Positions 50,008-58,308 of a DNA stretch of 64,000 nt are shown piece after piece. Made by a program: the position numbers and the translations under genes. This stretch comes from Variovorax sp. OK212 (GTDB lineage Bacteria; Pseudomonadota; Gammaproteobacteria; Burkholderiales; Burkholderiaceae_C): positions 248,001-312,000 of the forward strand of contig NZ_FOLP01000003.1 of the NCBI RefSeq assembly GCF_900112425.1. Reading direction: 5' to 3'. A model generated the notes under the pieces. That model was not told the origin of the DNA, did no database searches, and was given only the letters and a program-made list of their open reading frames with translations. Numbering within the stretch: position 1 is the stretch's first letter; each line of letters opens with the position of its first letter.

Positions 50008-51444
50008 CTACTGCGGCATGGCCGCGTCGGTGACCCCCATGCGCTTGACGCGAGCCTCGAGCAGCGTGCGCGTGAAGGTCTTCGGGAAATCGTCGCTCAC
50101 GCGCCAGCTGCCGTCGTCCTGCACGAAGCTGAATTCGCCGCTCAGCGCGATCGAGGTGCTGTCGTCGCCGCCGATGGCGCCCAGCAGGCGGTCGTTGTAT
50201 TCGACGACCAGCGGGCAGGCCTGGCCCGCGTCGTTCTCCAGCGCGCGGCAGGCGCCCGTCACTTCGATCTCCGCAATCTCGCGCGAGCGGGCGGGGTCGG
50301 TGTCGACCATGCTGGATTCGCTGTGTGCACTTGGGCGCGGGTACGAGCCGGCCTGGCGCGCGCTCAGCGGCGCGGCGCCTGCGCGGAAAGCGGCCTCCAA
50401 TGCCTCGCGGCCGATCGGCTCGGCGTTGTAGCGCGGCTTGCCGCTGGCGTCGAGATGGCCGAAGCGCGCCCGCACGATCGTCGGGTCGGCGCCGCGCACG
50501 ATCATCTCGTCGCTCTTCGGCGCCACGGGGCCGATGGTGTAGGCCATCTCATCCTTGTCGTCGCCCTGCGTGATGACGGCCGTGCAGCCGCGCACGCGGT
50601 CGGCCTTGCGGTAGCCGACCTCGCGCAGCGCGCCGATGGTGGGCGTGCGCACGTCGGCGCGCTGCTCGGGGTCGATGGTGTGCATGCGCACGTCCATGCC
50701 CACGCGGAACATCAGGCGGTCGAGCGTCTTGCGCGTGGAAGCGGCGTCGCAGCCGGGCACGCCGGCCGGCGCGAGCAGGTACCAGCCGAGGCCGCCGCCG
50801 AGCACCAGCACGGTCAGCAGGAACTTCAGCGCGCCGTTGCGCCGCGTGCGTTGCGTGTTCGACTTCCAGGTGCTCATGAGCTGTGCGTCGGCGTCGATCA
50901 GCGCCTGCGCCTCGTTCACGATGCGCGCGCGCTCGGCGGCCAGGGCAAAGGCCGGTTCGGCCGCGACCTGGGCCCGCGTGGCCTCGAAGCTGGCTTTCTC
51001 CAGCAGTTCTTCCGTCACCAGCCAGGCCAGCGTGGCGGGCAGCGCAGCGGGCACGCTGCCGGTGACCGGTGTTTCCTGCCGCGCGATGTCGCGCGTCTCT
51101 GCGTCGATGAGGCCGTCCTTGTGGAGCGCCCCGAGCGCTTCGTGCGTGATGCCTTGGCCGGCCAGGTCGACGAGGTCGTCGGCGTCGATGGCGATGTCCG
51201 TCGCATCGTCGGCGTGGGGGTGGTCCGTCGTGGCGGATTCGATCCTGTCGAGCGCGGCGTCCTGTTCCTCTTGGGTGATCAGGCCGCGCACGCGCATCCA
51301 CGCCAGGGCGTGCGCCGGGCCGGGCAGCGGGGGCAGGGCGGCGGTTTCGGGGTGGGCCAGCACGGCGTCGTGCTGTGCATCGGTGATCAGGCCCTGGGTC
51401 AGCAACGCGAGGAACGCGTCCGGGTTGGCGGCGGATGTCGTCAT
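50008..51444 (-). CDS. Hypothetical one-TM protein with N-terminal helical repeats
   Basis: The 478-aa protein is not recognised. Residues 1-150 hold four related helical units, each with a GL(I/L)-type turn: LLTQGLITDAQHDAVL, MRVRGLITQEEQDAAL, ALHKDGLIDAETRDIA and WLVTEELLEKASFEA. One membrane helix follows (LKFLLTVLVLGGGLGWYLL, about 207-225). The outer part has three or four cysteines (GCDAAS, RGCTAVI, GACRALENDAGQAC) and ends MGVTDAAMPQ. It is probably an inner-membrane protein with a periplasmic domain. It stands alone, facing the typA operon. Confidence 0.75.
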   Translation of the reverse strand: MTTSAANPDAFLALLTQGLITDAQHDAVLAHPETAALPPLPGPAHALAWMRVRGLITQEEQDAALDRIESATTDHPHADDATDIAIDADDLVDLAGQGITHEALGALHKDGLIDAETRDIARQETPVTGSVPAALPATLAWLVTEELLEKASFEATRAQVAAEPAFALAAERARIVNEAQALIDADAQLMSTWKSNTQRTRRNGALKFLLTVLVLGGGLGWYLLAPAGVPGCDAASTRKTLDRLMFRVGMDVRMHTIDPEQRADVRTPTIGALREVGYRKADRVRGCTAVITQGDDKDEMAYTIGPVAPKSDEMIVRGADPTIVRARFGHLDASGKPRYNAEPIGREALEAAFRAGAAPLSARQAGSYPRPSAHSESSMVDTDPARSREIAEIEVTGACRALENDAGQACPLVVEYNDRLLGAIGGDDSTSIALSGEFSFVQDDGSWRVSDDFPKTFTRTLLEARVKRMGVTDAAMPQ

Positions 51445-51494
51445 GCAGGGATTCTGCCGTGAGCCCGCGTGGTGCGGCGTCGGCCGAAGCGGAC

Positions 51495-51520
51495 AAAAAA
51501 ACGCCGGCAGATGCCGGCGT
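51495..51520 (-). terminator. Terminator of the PF03640-type lipoprotein gene
   Basis: On the minus strand, ACGCCGGC-ATCT-GCCGGCGT is followed by a run of seven T. It lies 45 bases past the 51566 stop. Confidence 0.9.
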
Positions 51521-51565
51521 TGTCTTCGTGCGTCCGGGTCGTTGGACCCGGATCAGGCGCACGGA

Positions 51566-51961
51566 TCAGGGACGGGCAACCTTCCAGGCGCCGTTGGCCA
51601 CGCCGTCGCCGGTCTTGTCACCGGGCTTGGCATCCTTGGCCCAGAAGTACAGCGGCCAGCCCTTGTAGGCCCATTGGCGCTTGCCGTCTTCGCGAATGAT
51701 GATGGTGTAGCCGCCGATGGGCTTGGCGGTGTCGGCCACGCCGAGCGCCGGCCAGTTGGCCGCGCACTGGGCGATGCAGGCGGAGGTGCCGGCACCGGCC
51801 GTGTCCTTGGCGAAGGTGTACAGCGTCATGCCGTTCGGGCCGACCAGCACGCCGTCGGCGGTGCGGGTGGGCGTGTCGGGCGTGCTGGCGGTCTTGTTGG
51901 ACATGCCGCCGCAGCCGGCAAGCAGGGCCGCCGCGAGGATCGAGGCGCTGAGCAATTTCAT
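51566..51961 (-). CDS. Secreted-repeat (PF03640/COG4315) lipoprotein
   Basis: The 131-aa lipoprotein has lipobox LLAGC (cysteine 17) and then two copies of the secreted repeat: GVLVGPNGMTLYTFAKD and KRQWAYKGWPLYFWAKDAKPGDKTGDGV. CIAQCAANWPAL lies between them. The family is of unknown function; homologues are outer-surface or periplasmic. A close paralogue (53477-53857) lies on the other side of the ECF sigma/anti-sigma pair, so it is a likely target of that sigma factor. Confidence 0.9.
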   Translation of the reverse strand: MKLLSASILAAALLAGCGGMSNKTASTPDTPTRTADGVLVGPNGMTLYTFAKDTAGAGTSACIAQCAANWPALGVADTAKPIGGYTIIIREDGKRQWAYKGWPLYFWAKDAKPGDKTGDGVANGAWKVARP

Positions 51962-52051
51962 GCAGTTTCTCCTTCAGTTGAAAAATCGCGAAGACAAGCC
52001 CGGTGACGGGCCGGGCCGTGTGAATGCGCGAGCCGGCAGTTTATGCGTTCA

Positions 52052-52897
52052 TCAAGACAAATCGCGGTAGGCCAGCGTCGCAAGTTTGAGCAGAACTTCT
52101 CGCGGCAGCTTGCCCGCGAGGGCGTAGCCGAAGCCCTGGTCGACCCAGTAGAAGCTGGGCACCGGGCCTTCGGAGGCGAAGCGGAAGGCGGTTTCGCGCG
52201 CGGCCGTGGCACCGGCGGCACCGGTGGCTCCAGCGGCGCCGGCGTCCAGCGTGCCGATGTAGAGCGTGACGCGCTCGCCCGCCGCATCCTCGAACATGAA
52301 CTGGGCGCGCGCGCCGCTCTCGCCGGGCAGCAGGCGGCCGCCGACCAGGGTGTAGCCCTGGGTGGAAAGGTCGGGCACCTTCAGGGGGCGGTCCAGGCGC
52401 TTGGAAAGCCATTGCACCAGGTGCTGCTGCTCGGCCGCCGCCACCTCGACCGGGTGCCGCTTCTCGGGGGCGTAGACGGCGTGCGCGACCGAGGCGTCGT
52501 GCACGAACTCGCGCACCGCCGGCGCCCTGGCCAACTGGGCGCCGCCACGCGCGGCCGGCCCCTGGGACCATTGCGCATTGCCGAGCCAGCCTGCCGCAAA
52601 TGCAACCAGCAAGCCGGCCGCCATGCCGCCCCAGCGCAGCCAGGAGACACGCTGCGCCTGCCTCGGCTGGTGGCGCTCCAGGGCGCCCATCAAGGCGTCT
52701 GGAACCGGCTCGTCGAGCAGTTCGCCGTGCAGCCGGCGCAAGGCGTCGCGCTGCGCGTGCCACGCGGCGATCTTTGCGGCCACGGCAGGGTCGTGAGCGA
52801 TGGCGTGCTCGACCGCGCCATGACGCTCGGCGGGCAACTGGCCGTCGACCCAGGCGTGCAGCTCGTCGTCGGTGGGGGGCGGGGCGGGGCGGTTCAT
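52052..52897 (-). CDS. Anti-sigma factor (transmembrane)
   Basis: The 281-aa protein has a cytoplasmic N-terminal anti-sigma domain (DDELHAWVDGQLPAERHGAVEHAI), one membrane helix (WGGMAAGLLVAFAAGWLG, about 88-105) and a periplasmic domain with TQGYTLVGGRLLPG. It lacks the zinc HxxxCxxC motif. It starts 13 bp after the sigma gene on the same strand and should hold that sigma factor at the membrane until a signal arrives. Confidence 0.9.
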   Translation of the reverse strand: MNRPAPPPTDDELHAWVDGQLPAERHGAVEHAIAHDPAVAAKIAAWHAQRDALRRLHGELLDEPVPDALMGALERHQPRQAQRVSWLRWGGMAAGLLVAFAAGWLGNAQWSQGPAARGGAQLARAPAVREFVHDASVAHAVYAPEKRHPVEVAAAEQQHLVQWLSKRLDRPLKVPDLSTQGYTLVGGRLLPGESGARAQFMFEDAAGERVTLYIGTLDAGAAGATGAAGATAARETAFRFASEGPVPSFYWVDQGFGYALAGKLPREVLLKLATLAYRDLS

Positions 52898-52910
52898 GGT
52901 GCGGCGGGTT

Positions 52911-53426
52911 TCATTTGAGGCGGCGCAGGCCGGGGCGAACGGGGGCGGCGGCCCCATCCATCAGTTCCTGCAGCCGGACGCGGGCGCGCGACAGGCGCGA
53001 CATGACCGTGCCGGCCGGAATGCCGAGCACCTTCGCCACCTCGGCATACGACAGGTCCTCGAGCGTCACGAGGAGCAGCACGGCGCGCTGCTCCTCGGGC
53101 AATTGCATCAGGCAGCGCTGCAGGTCGAGCTGCGTGCCCTGGTCGCGGCCCGGGTCGACGCCGCCATGCAGTTCTTGAGGCACGTCGTCCAGCGCCACCA
53201 CCGCATGCGGCGGCGGGGTGCGGCGCACCTGGCTCGCGAAGATGTTGTGCATCACCGTGAAGAGCCACGCGCGCAGGTCGCTGCCCACCACCCACAGGCG
53301 CCACTTGCTGCAGGCGCGCTCGAGCGTGTCCTGCACCAGGTCGTCGGCCGCCCACGCATTGCCCGTGAGCGCCCGCGCGTAGCGGCGCAGGCTCGGGATG
53401 TGCTCGACCAGCAGGCGGGCGTCCAT
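52911..53426 (-). CDS. ECF-family RNA polymerase sigma factor
   Basis: The 171-aa protein has sigma region 2 (YARALTGNAWAADDLVQDTLERA, LRAWLFTVMHNIFASQVRR) and region 4 (LPEEQRAVLLLVTLEDLSYAEVAKVLGIPAGTVMSRLSRARVRL). It is an extracytoplasmic-function sigma factor, cotranscribed with its anti-sigma factor. The flanking secreted-repeat genes suggest an envelope or oxidative stress response; the signal is unknown. Confidence 0.93.
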   Translation of the reverse strand: MDARLLVEHIPSLRRYARALTGNAWAADDLVQDTLERACSKWRLWVVGSDLRAWLFTVMHNIFASQVRRTPPPHAVVALDDVPQELHGGVDPGRDQGTQLDLQRCLMQLPEEQRAVLLLVTLEDLSYAEVAKVLGIPAGTVMSRLSRARVRLQELMDGAAAPVRPGLRRLK

Positions 53427-53476
53427 GGGTGGGTGTGGGCGGCTCGGATCGTGGGGGCGGTCTGTGGAACTGCCGA

Positions 53477-53857
53477 TCAGGGCTTGGCGGTCTTCCAGAC
53501 GCTGTTGACGCCGTCGCCGGTCTTGTCGCCGGGCTTGGTGTCCTTGGCCCAGTAGTACAGCGGCCAGCCCTTGGCGGCCCATTGCTTCTTGCCGTCGTCG
53601 CGGGTGAAGATGGTGAAGTCACCGCTCGGCTTGTCGGCATCGGCGGCCATGAACGGCGGCCAGTTGGTGGCGCAGCCGCCGTTGCAGGCCGACTTGCCGC
53701 TGCCGGCCGCGTCCTTGTCGAAGGTGTAGAGCGTCATGCCGTTCGGGCCCACCAGCGCGCCGTCGGCGGGCTTGGGCTGGGCGAAGGCGGGGAGTGCGAG
53801 CAGGGCGCTCAGCAGGACGCTCGGAATGAGGACGGAAGAAGCACGCGAAGGCGACAT
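53477..53857 (-). CDS. Secreted-repeat (PF03640/COG4315) periplasmic protein
   Basis: The 126-aa paralogue of the 51566 gene product has an ordinary signal peptide (SVLLSALLALPAFA) and no lipobox. It has the repeats GALVGPNGMTLYTFDKD and KKQWAAKGWPLYYWAKDTKPGDKTGDGV around CNGGCATNWPPF. It lies 50 bp before the sigma factor gene on the same strand and may be the first gene of its operon. Confidence 0.9.
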   Translation of the reverse strand: MSPSRASSVLIPSVLLSALLALPAFAQPKPADGALVGPNGMTLYTFDKDAAGSGKSACNGGCATNWPPFMAADADKPSGDFTIFTRDDGKKQWAAKGWPLYYWAKDTKPGDKTGDGVNSVWKTAKP

Positions 53858-53955
53858 GGAAAGACTCCTGGGTTGTGGCGACACCGGTTCGTTCGGTGAC
53901 AACCGCACAAACGCCTGCAACCCGTCTTTTATTCCATCGCCCGCAAAAAAAAGAA

Positions 53956-54432
53956 TCAGCGGCTGCGGCTCTTCATGGCGCGCTCGACCTCGCGCTTGCC
54001 TTCGCGGTCCTTGATGGTGTCGCGCTTGTCGTGCTCGGCCTTGCCCTTGGCCAGCGCAATCTCGCACTTCACCTTGCCGGCCTTCCAGTGCAGGTTGAGC
54101 GGCACCAGCGTGTAGCCCTTTTGCTCGACCTTGCCGACCAGCCGGCGGATCTCTTCCTTGTGCAGCAGCAGCTTCTTGGTGCGGATCGAATCGGGGTTGA
54201 CGTGGGTCGACGCGCTCTTGAGCGGGTTGATCTGCAGGCCCACGACGAACAGCTCGCCGTTGCGGATCACCACGTAGCCGTCGGTGAGCTGGACCTTGCC
54301 TTCGCGCAGCGATTTGACTTCCCAGCCCTCGAGGACCAGGCCGGCTTCGAAGCGTTCTTCGAAGAAGTAGTTGTAGGCGGCCTTCTTGTTGTCGGCGATG
54401 CGGGAGGAGGTATCTTGTTTCTTTGTGGCCAT
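53956..54432 (-). CDS. smpB: SsrA-binding protein SmpB
   Basis: SmpB binds tmRNA and delivers it to stalled ribosomes (trans-translation). The 158-aa protein shows [40 protein letters not shown] and the basic C-terminal tail ([23 protein letters not shown]). It is divergent from ratA. The tmRNA gene is not in this window. Confidence 0.96.
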   Translation of the reverse strand: MATKKQDTSSRIADNKKAAYNYFFEERFEAGLVLEGWEVKSLREGKVQLTDGYVVIRNGELFVVGLQINPLKSASTHVNPDSIRTKKLLLHKEEIRRLVGKVEQKGYTLVPLNLHWKAGKVKCEIALAKGKAEHDKRDTIKDREGKREVERAMKSRSR

Positions 54433-54474
54433 GACTCAGGAATGTTGGGGCTGCATGGCTTCAATACAATCCGT

Positions 54475-54480
54475 CGCGCA
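54475..54480 (+). promoter_or_regulatory. -10 element upstream of ratA
   Basis: TACAAT lies 15 bases before the ATG. The sequence TACAATCCGTC is shared exactly with the guaB promoter region (55946). The -35 is weak. If used, the leader is very short. Confidence 0.4.
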
Positions 54481-54495
54481 CGCTGTGCCGATTCT

Positions 54496-54942
54496 ATGAA
54501 AACAGTCAACAAGTCCGTCCTCATCTGGTACAGCGCTGAAGAGATGTATGCGCTGGTCACCGATGTGGCCAAGTATCCGCAGTTTCTTCCCTGGTGCGAC
54601 AAGTCGCGCGTCATCGAGCAGGACGAGGCCGGCATGACCGCCGAAGTCGGCCTGTCCTTCGCCGGATTGCACCAGAGCTTCACCACCCGCAACACCCATG
54701 TCCCCGGGCGCGAGGTGCACCTCAAGCTCGTCGACGGGCCGTTCTCCAACCTCGACGGCAAGTGGAAGTTCACGCCCGTGGGCGAAGCGGGCGAGCGCGC
54801 CTGCCGCGTCGAGCTGCACCTGAGCTACGGCTTCAGCAACTTCGCCTTGCAGGCGCTCGTGGGGCCGGTGTTCGACACCATCGCCTCCAGCCTGGTCGAA
54901 GCCTTCGTCAAGCGCGCCGAGCAGGTCTACGGCAGTTCCTGA
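54496..54942 (+). CDS. ratA: RatA/COQ10-type START-like protein
   Basis: The 148-aa protein has the polyketide-cyclase/START fold of the RatA and COQ10 family (MYALVTDVAKYPQFLPWCDKSRV, VHLKLVDGPFSNLDGKWKF). RatA can inhibit 70S association in E. coli, and COQ10 homologues bind ubiquinone. The locus smpB/ratA/rnfH is conserved. The stop overlaps the rnfH ATG (TGATG). Confidence 0.93.
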   Translation: MKTVNKSVLIWYSAEEMYALVTDVAKYPQFLPWCDKSRVIEQDEAGMTAEVGLSFAGLHQSFTTRNTHVPGREVHLKLVDGPFSNLDGKWKFTPVGEAGERACRVELHLSYGFSNFALQALVGPVFDTIASSLVEAFVKRAEQVYGSS

Positions 54943-55277
54943 TGATGGAGGTCACGCTGAACTGCTCGCCCGCGGCACGCGAGGTGTTCGAGCAGGTGTT
55001 GCGGCTCGCGCCCGCCGCCACGCTGGTCGATGCCGTGAAGGCGAGCGGGCTTTCGCGGAGATTTCCGGAACTGGACTGGCGTCACGCGCTGACGCCGGGC
55101 ATCTGGGGCAGGGCGGTCGAGTGGGAGCAGTCGCTGAAGGACGGTGACCGCATCGAGCTGTGCCGGCCGCTCACGGTCGATCCGAAGGTGGCGCGCCGGG
55201 AGCGCTTCCAGCGCCAAGGCGCGCGCGGCACGGGGCTTTTTGCCACGCAGCGCAAGGGCGGCAAGGCGGGTTACTGA
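54942..55277 (+). CDS. rnfH: RnfH-family protein (RatB)
   Basis: The 111-aa protein has the ubiquitin-like beta-grasp fold of RnfH/UPF0125 (FEQVLRLAPAATLVDAVKASGL, WGRAVEWEQSLKDGDRIELCRPLTVDPKVARRERF). The tail is basic. The function is poorly known. It is translationally coupled to ratA. Confidence 0.93.
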   Translation: MMEVTLNCSPAAREVFEQVLRLAPAATLVDAVKASGLSRRFPELDWRHALTPGIWGRAVEWEQSLKDGDRIELCRPLTVDPKVARRERFQRQGARGTGLFATQRKGGKAGY

Positions 55278-55310
55278 ACCCGGCTTGCTGGCTGTCCGGT
55301 TGGCCCAGGC

Positions 55311-55844
55311 TTACTTGCAGTCGCTGCTGATGACGGTTTGAAGGCGCTTCTGCTCCGCGGCGCGGGCGGCATCGTCCATGATTTCGCGTTCGCCCTGCGC
55401 ATTGACCTTTGCAATGCGGATGCCGCTGTCGACGGTGGCCTTGCCTTGGCGGGCGAGGGCGCAGTTGTCGGCCTTGGCCTTGGCGATCTTGGCGGCTTCG
55501 GCGGCCTGCTTGGCCTTTTCCTCGGCTTCGGCCTTCTTGGTCTTCTCCTCGAGATCCTTGTCGACGCCGGTGGGCTTCGGGCCTGCAGCGGCAGGCTTGG
55601 GTGCCGCTGCGGCATCTTCCGTGCCTTCGGCCTGCGGCGGGGCATCGACGTTCGGGTTCGCGGTCGAGCGCGCCTTGGGCGGCGGGCCGACACGGCGCAG
55701 GATGTTCTTCTCGGGAACATCGGGCGGCGGCGCCTGGTCGCTGAAGACCTTCTTGCCGTTCTTGTCGAGCCATTGCCATTGGGCGCTGGCCGACAGCGGC
55801 AGCGCAACGACACATCCCAGTACCAGCCAGTGCACGATTTTCAT
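55311..55844 (-). CDS. DUF4124 domain-containing periplasmic protein
   Basis: The 177-aa protein has a signal peptide ([10 protein letters not shown]), a short DUF4124 domain ([19 protein letters not shown]) and then a proline/alanine-rich and lysine/glutamate coiled-coil region. It ends with the cysteine-bearing segments [12 protein letters not shown] and ISSDC. It should be periplasmic. It faces rnfH and is divergent from guaB. Confidence 0.88.
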   Translation of the reverse strand: MKIVHWLVLGCVVALPLSASAQWQWLDKNGKKVFSDQAPPPDVPEKNILRRVGPPPKARSTANPNVDAPPQAEGTEDAAAAPKPAAAGPKPTGVDKDLEEKTKKAEAEEKAKQAAEAAKIAKAKADNCALARQGKATVDSGIRIAKVNAQGEREIMDDAARAAEQKRLQTVISSDCK

Positions 55845-55945
55845 CCCCGAAGTTTAGCCGGGCCTTACTTTTAGCAACATCCACATTGGGTGGTTTTGCA
55901 ACGCTCGGAAAAAGCCCGCGCCAGCAAAGCACCCAAGGCCCTCGT

Positions 55946-55951
55946 TACAAT
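55946..55951 (+). promoter_or_regulatory. -10 element of guaB
   Basis: TACAAT lies 21 bases before the guaB ATG, with GGAG in between as ribosome-binding site. The -35 region is poor. Confidence 0.45.
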
Positions 55952-55972
55952 CCGTCTTTTGGAGCTTCACCC

Positions 55973-57442
55973 ATGCGCCTTCTTGGCAAAGCGCTCACCT
56001 TCGACGACGTGTTGTTGGTGCCAGCGTTCTCACAGGTCCTGCCCAAGGACACTTCCCTCGCCACCAGATTCTCCCGAAACATCACGCTGAACCTGCCGCT
56101 CGTCTCGGCGGCCATGGACACCGTGACTGAAGCCCGCCTCGCGATCGCCATCGCGCAGGAAGGCGGTATCGGGATCGTTCACAAGAACCTCACCGCGCAA
56201 GAGCAGGCCGCCCAGGTGGCCCGGGTGAAGCGCTATGAGTCGGGCGTTCTGCGCGACCCGGTGGTGATCACGCCGACGCATTCGGTGCGCCAGGTGATGG
56301 CACTGTCGGACCAGCTCGGCATCTCGGGCTTCCCGGTGATCGACGGCGGCAAGGTGGTCGGTATCGTCACGGGGCGCGACCTGCGCTTCGAGAACCGCTA
56401 CGACGTGCCCGTCAGCGAAATCATGACGCAGCGCGACCGGCTCATCACCGTGCCCGACGGCACCACGCTGGCCGAAGCCAAGGCGCTGCTGAACAAGCAC
56501 AAGCTCGAGCGCCTGCTGGTCATCAACGGCGACTGGGAGCTCAAGGGCCTCATCACCGTCAAGGACATCACCAAGCAGACCAGCTTCCCCAACGCCGCAC
56601 GCGACGCCAACGGCCGCCTGCGCGTGGGCGCTGCAGTGGGCGTGGGTGACGGTACCGAAGAGCGCGTCGAAGCCCTGGTCAAGGCCGGCGTCGACGCCAT
56701 CGTGGTCGACACCGCGCACGGCCACAGCGCCGGCGTGATCGAGCGCGTGCGCTGGGTCAAGAAGAACTATCCGCAGGTCGACGTCATCGGCGGCAACATC
56801 GCCACCGGCGACGCCGCGCGCGCACTGGCCGACGCCGGTGCCGATGCGGTCAAGGTCGGCATCGGCCCTGGCTCCATCTGCACCACGCGCATCGTGGCCG
56901 GCGTGGGCGTGCCGCAGATCATGGCGGTCGACAGCGTCGCCACCGCCTTGCAAGGCACGGGCATTCCGCTGATCTCCGACGGTGGCGTGCGCTACTCGGG
57001 CGACATCGCCAAGGCCATTGCGGCCGGCGCCAGCACCGTGATGATGGGCAGCATGTTCGCGGGCACCGAAGAGGCACCGGGCGAAATCGTGCTGTACCAG
57101 GGCCGCAGCTACAAGAGCTACCGCGGCATGGGCTCCATCGGCGCGATGCAGCAGGGCAGCGCCGACCGGTACTTCCAGGAGTCGACCACCGGCAACCCGA
57201 ACACCGACAAGCTCGTGCCCGAAGGCATCGAAGGCCGCGTGCCCTACAAGGGCTCGATCGTCTCGATCGTCTACCAGATGGCCGGCGGCGTGCGCGCCAG
57301 CATGGGCTACTGCGGCTGCGCCACCATCGCGGACATGCAGAACAAGGCCGAGTTCGTCGAGATCACCACGGCCGGTATCCGTGAGAGCCACGTCCACGAC
57401 GTGCAGATCACGAAGGAAGCGCCAAACTACCGCGCGGAGTAA
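55973..57442 (+). CDS. guaB: IMP dehydrogenase GuaB
   Basis: GuaB oxidises IMP to XMP with NAD+, the first committed step to GMP. The 489-aa protein has [30 protein letters not shown], two CBS domains (about 95-205), the catalytic cysteine in [15 protein letters not shown] and the flap [10 protein letters not shown]. guaA follows 866 bp downstream, after a toxin-antitoxin pair. Confidence 0.97.
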   Translation: MRLLGKALTFDDVLLVPAFSQVLPKDTSLATRFSRNITLNLPLVSAAMDTVTEARLAIAIAQEGGIGIVHKNLTAQEQAAQVARVKRYESGVLRDPVVITPTHSVRQVMALSDQLGISGFPVIDGGKVVGIVTGRDLRFENRYDVPVSEIMTQRDRLITVPDGTTLAEAKALLNKHKLERLLVINGDWELKGLITVKDITKQTSFPNAARDANGRLRVGAAVGVGDGTEERVEALVKAGVDAIVVDTAHGHSAGVIERVRWVKKNYPQVDVIGGNIATGDAARALADAGADAVKVGIGPGSICTTRIVAGVGVPQIMAVDSVATALQGTGIPLISDGGVRYSGDIAKAIAAGASTVMMGSMFAGTEEAPGEIVLYQGRSYKSYRGMGSIGAMQQGSADRYFQESTTGNPNTDKLVPEGIEGRVPYKGSIVSIVYQMAGGVRASMGYCGCATIADMQNKAEFVEITTAGIRESHVHDVQITKEAPNYRAE

Positions 57443-57549
57443 TGTTGTGGCCCCCAGGCGCCCCCGTTGCGTGTGGGGCGCTGCACCAGAAGGGGCCAAG
57501 GGGGCCGTAAGCCGCCTTGGGGCGGCCGGCGCTAGGCTGGCCCCATATT

Positions 57550-57618
57550 GGCCAGACCTTGAAAGTCAGGCCAGACTGGGATTAGAATTTGGGCCAGATT
57601 CAATTTTTCTGGCCCAAA
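57550..57618 (+). promoter_or_regulatory. Promoter and operator array of the phd-vapC pair
   Basis: GGCCAGA occurs at 57550, 57569 and 57592, and inverted at 57608. The last two are the core of a perfect 11-bp inverted repeat, TTTGGGCCAGA-N9-TCTGGCCCAAA, whose right arm touches the phd start codon. A promoter, TTGAAA (57559-57564)-N18-TAGAAT (57583-57588), lies among them. This is the layout of an autorepressed toxin-antitoxin operon. Confidence 0.75.
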
Positions 57619-57866
57619 TGCAATCCATCGGCATCGCTGAAGCCAAGAACAACTTCTCGGCCCTGATCGACCTGGTCGAAAAGGGCGAGGAGGTTCGCAT
57701 CACCCGCCACGGCAAGGAAGTCGTTCGCATGCTGCCGGTGCGCCGCAAGCCGGTCATCACCGACGAGCAGATCCAGCGCGAGCTCGGCCAGATCGACGCG
57801 CTGCACGCCACCATCCAGCCCGGCTTGTCCCTGAGCGCCTTGCGCGACGAAGGGCGCCAGCCATGA
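57618..57866 (+). CDS. Phd/YefM-family antitoxin
   Basis: The 82-aa protein shows the Phd N-terminal DNA-binding pattern ([38 protein letters not shown]) and a C-terminal toxin-binding tail. It should neutralise the PIN toxin downstream and repress its own promoter through the GGCCAGA repeats. The ATG at 57618 is at the edge of the operator palindrome. The stop overlaps the toxin ATG. Confidence 0.93.
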   Translation: MQSIGIAEAKNNFSALIDLVEKGEEVRITRHGKEVVRMLPVRRKPVITDEQIQRELGQIDALHATIQPGLSLSALRDEGRQP

Positions 57867-58297
57867 CGGCCTTCGTCATGGACGCCTCGGTCACCGCCGC
57901 CTGGCTGCTGCCCGACATGGCCAGCGAACACACCCGCAAGCTCTACGCCGCCATCCGCCGCGACGAGGTCGAGCCGCAGGCGCCCAATGCCTGGCAGTGG
58001 GAATGCACCAACATCCTCGCCAACGGCGTGCGCAGCGGCCGCATCCCGTCTTCGGCCGTCGAAGGCCTGTGGAGCGTGCTCGACGCCATCCGCCACCGTG
58101 TCGAGTTGCACGATCTCGCCCCCGCGCAGCACAAGGCCGTGCTGGCCGTGGCCATCGACGCGGGCGTGTCCCAGTACGACGCGGGCTACCTCTGGCTCGC
58201 AAAATCGCTCAACCTTCCGCTCGCCACCTTCGACGAGCGACTCATCCAGGCTGCGCCGCAAGCGGGCGTCAGGCTGCTCGACATTTCAACGCTCTGA
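57863..58297 (+). CDS. VapC-type PIN-domain ribonuclease toxin
   Basis: The 144-aa PIN-domain protein has the first catalytic aspartate in [11 protein letters not shown], a glutamate in WQWECTNIL and the later acidic pair near YDAGYLWLA and ATFDERL. VapC toxins cut tRNA or rRNA. It overlaps the antitoxin by 4 bp and ends 11 bp before guaA, so guaA may be partly read from this operon. Confidence 0.92.
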   Translation: MTAFVMDASVTAAWLLPDMASEHTRKLYAAIRRDEVEPQAPNAWQWECTNILANGVRSGRIPSSAVEGLWSVLDAIRHRVELHDLAPAQHKAVLAVAIDAGVSQYDAGYLWLAKSLNLPLATFDERLIQAAPQAGVRLLDISTL

Positions 58298-58308
58298 GTC
58301 CCAACGCC

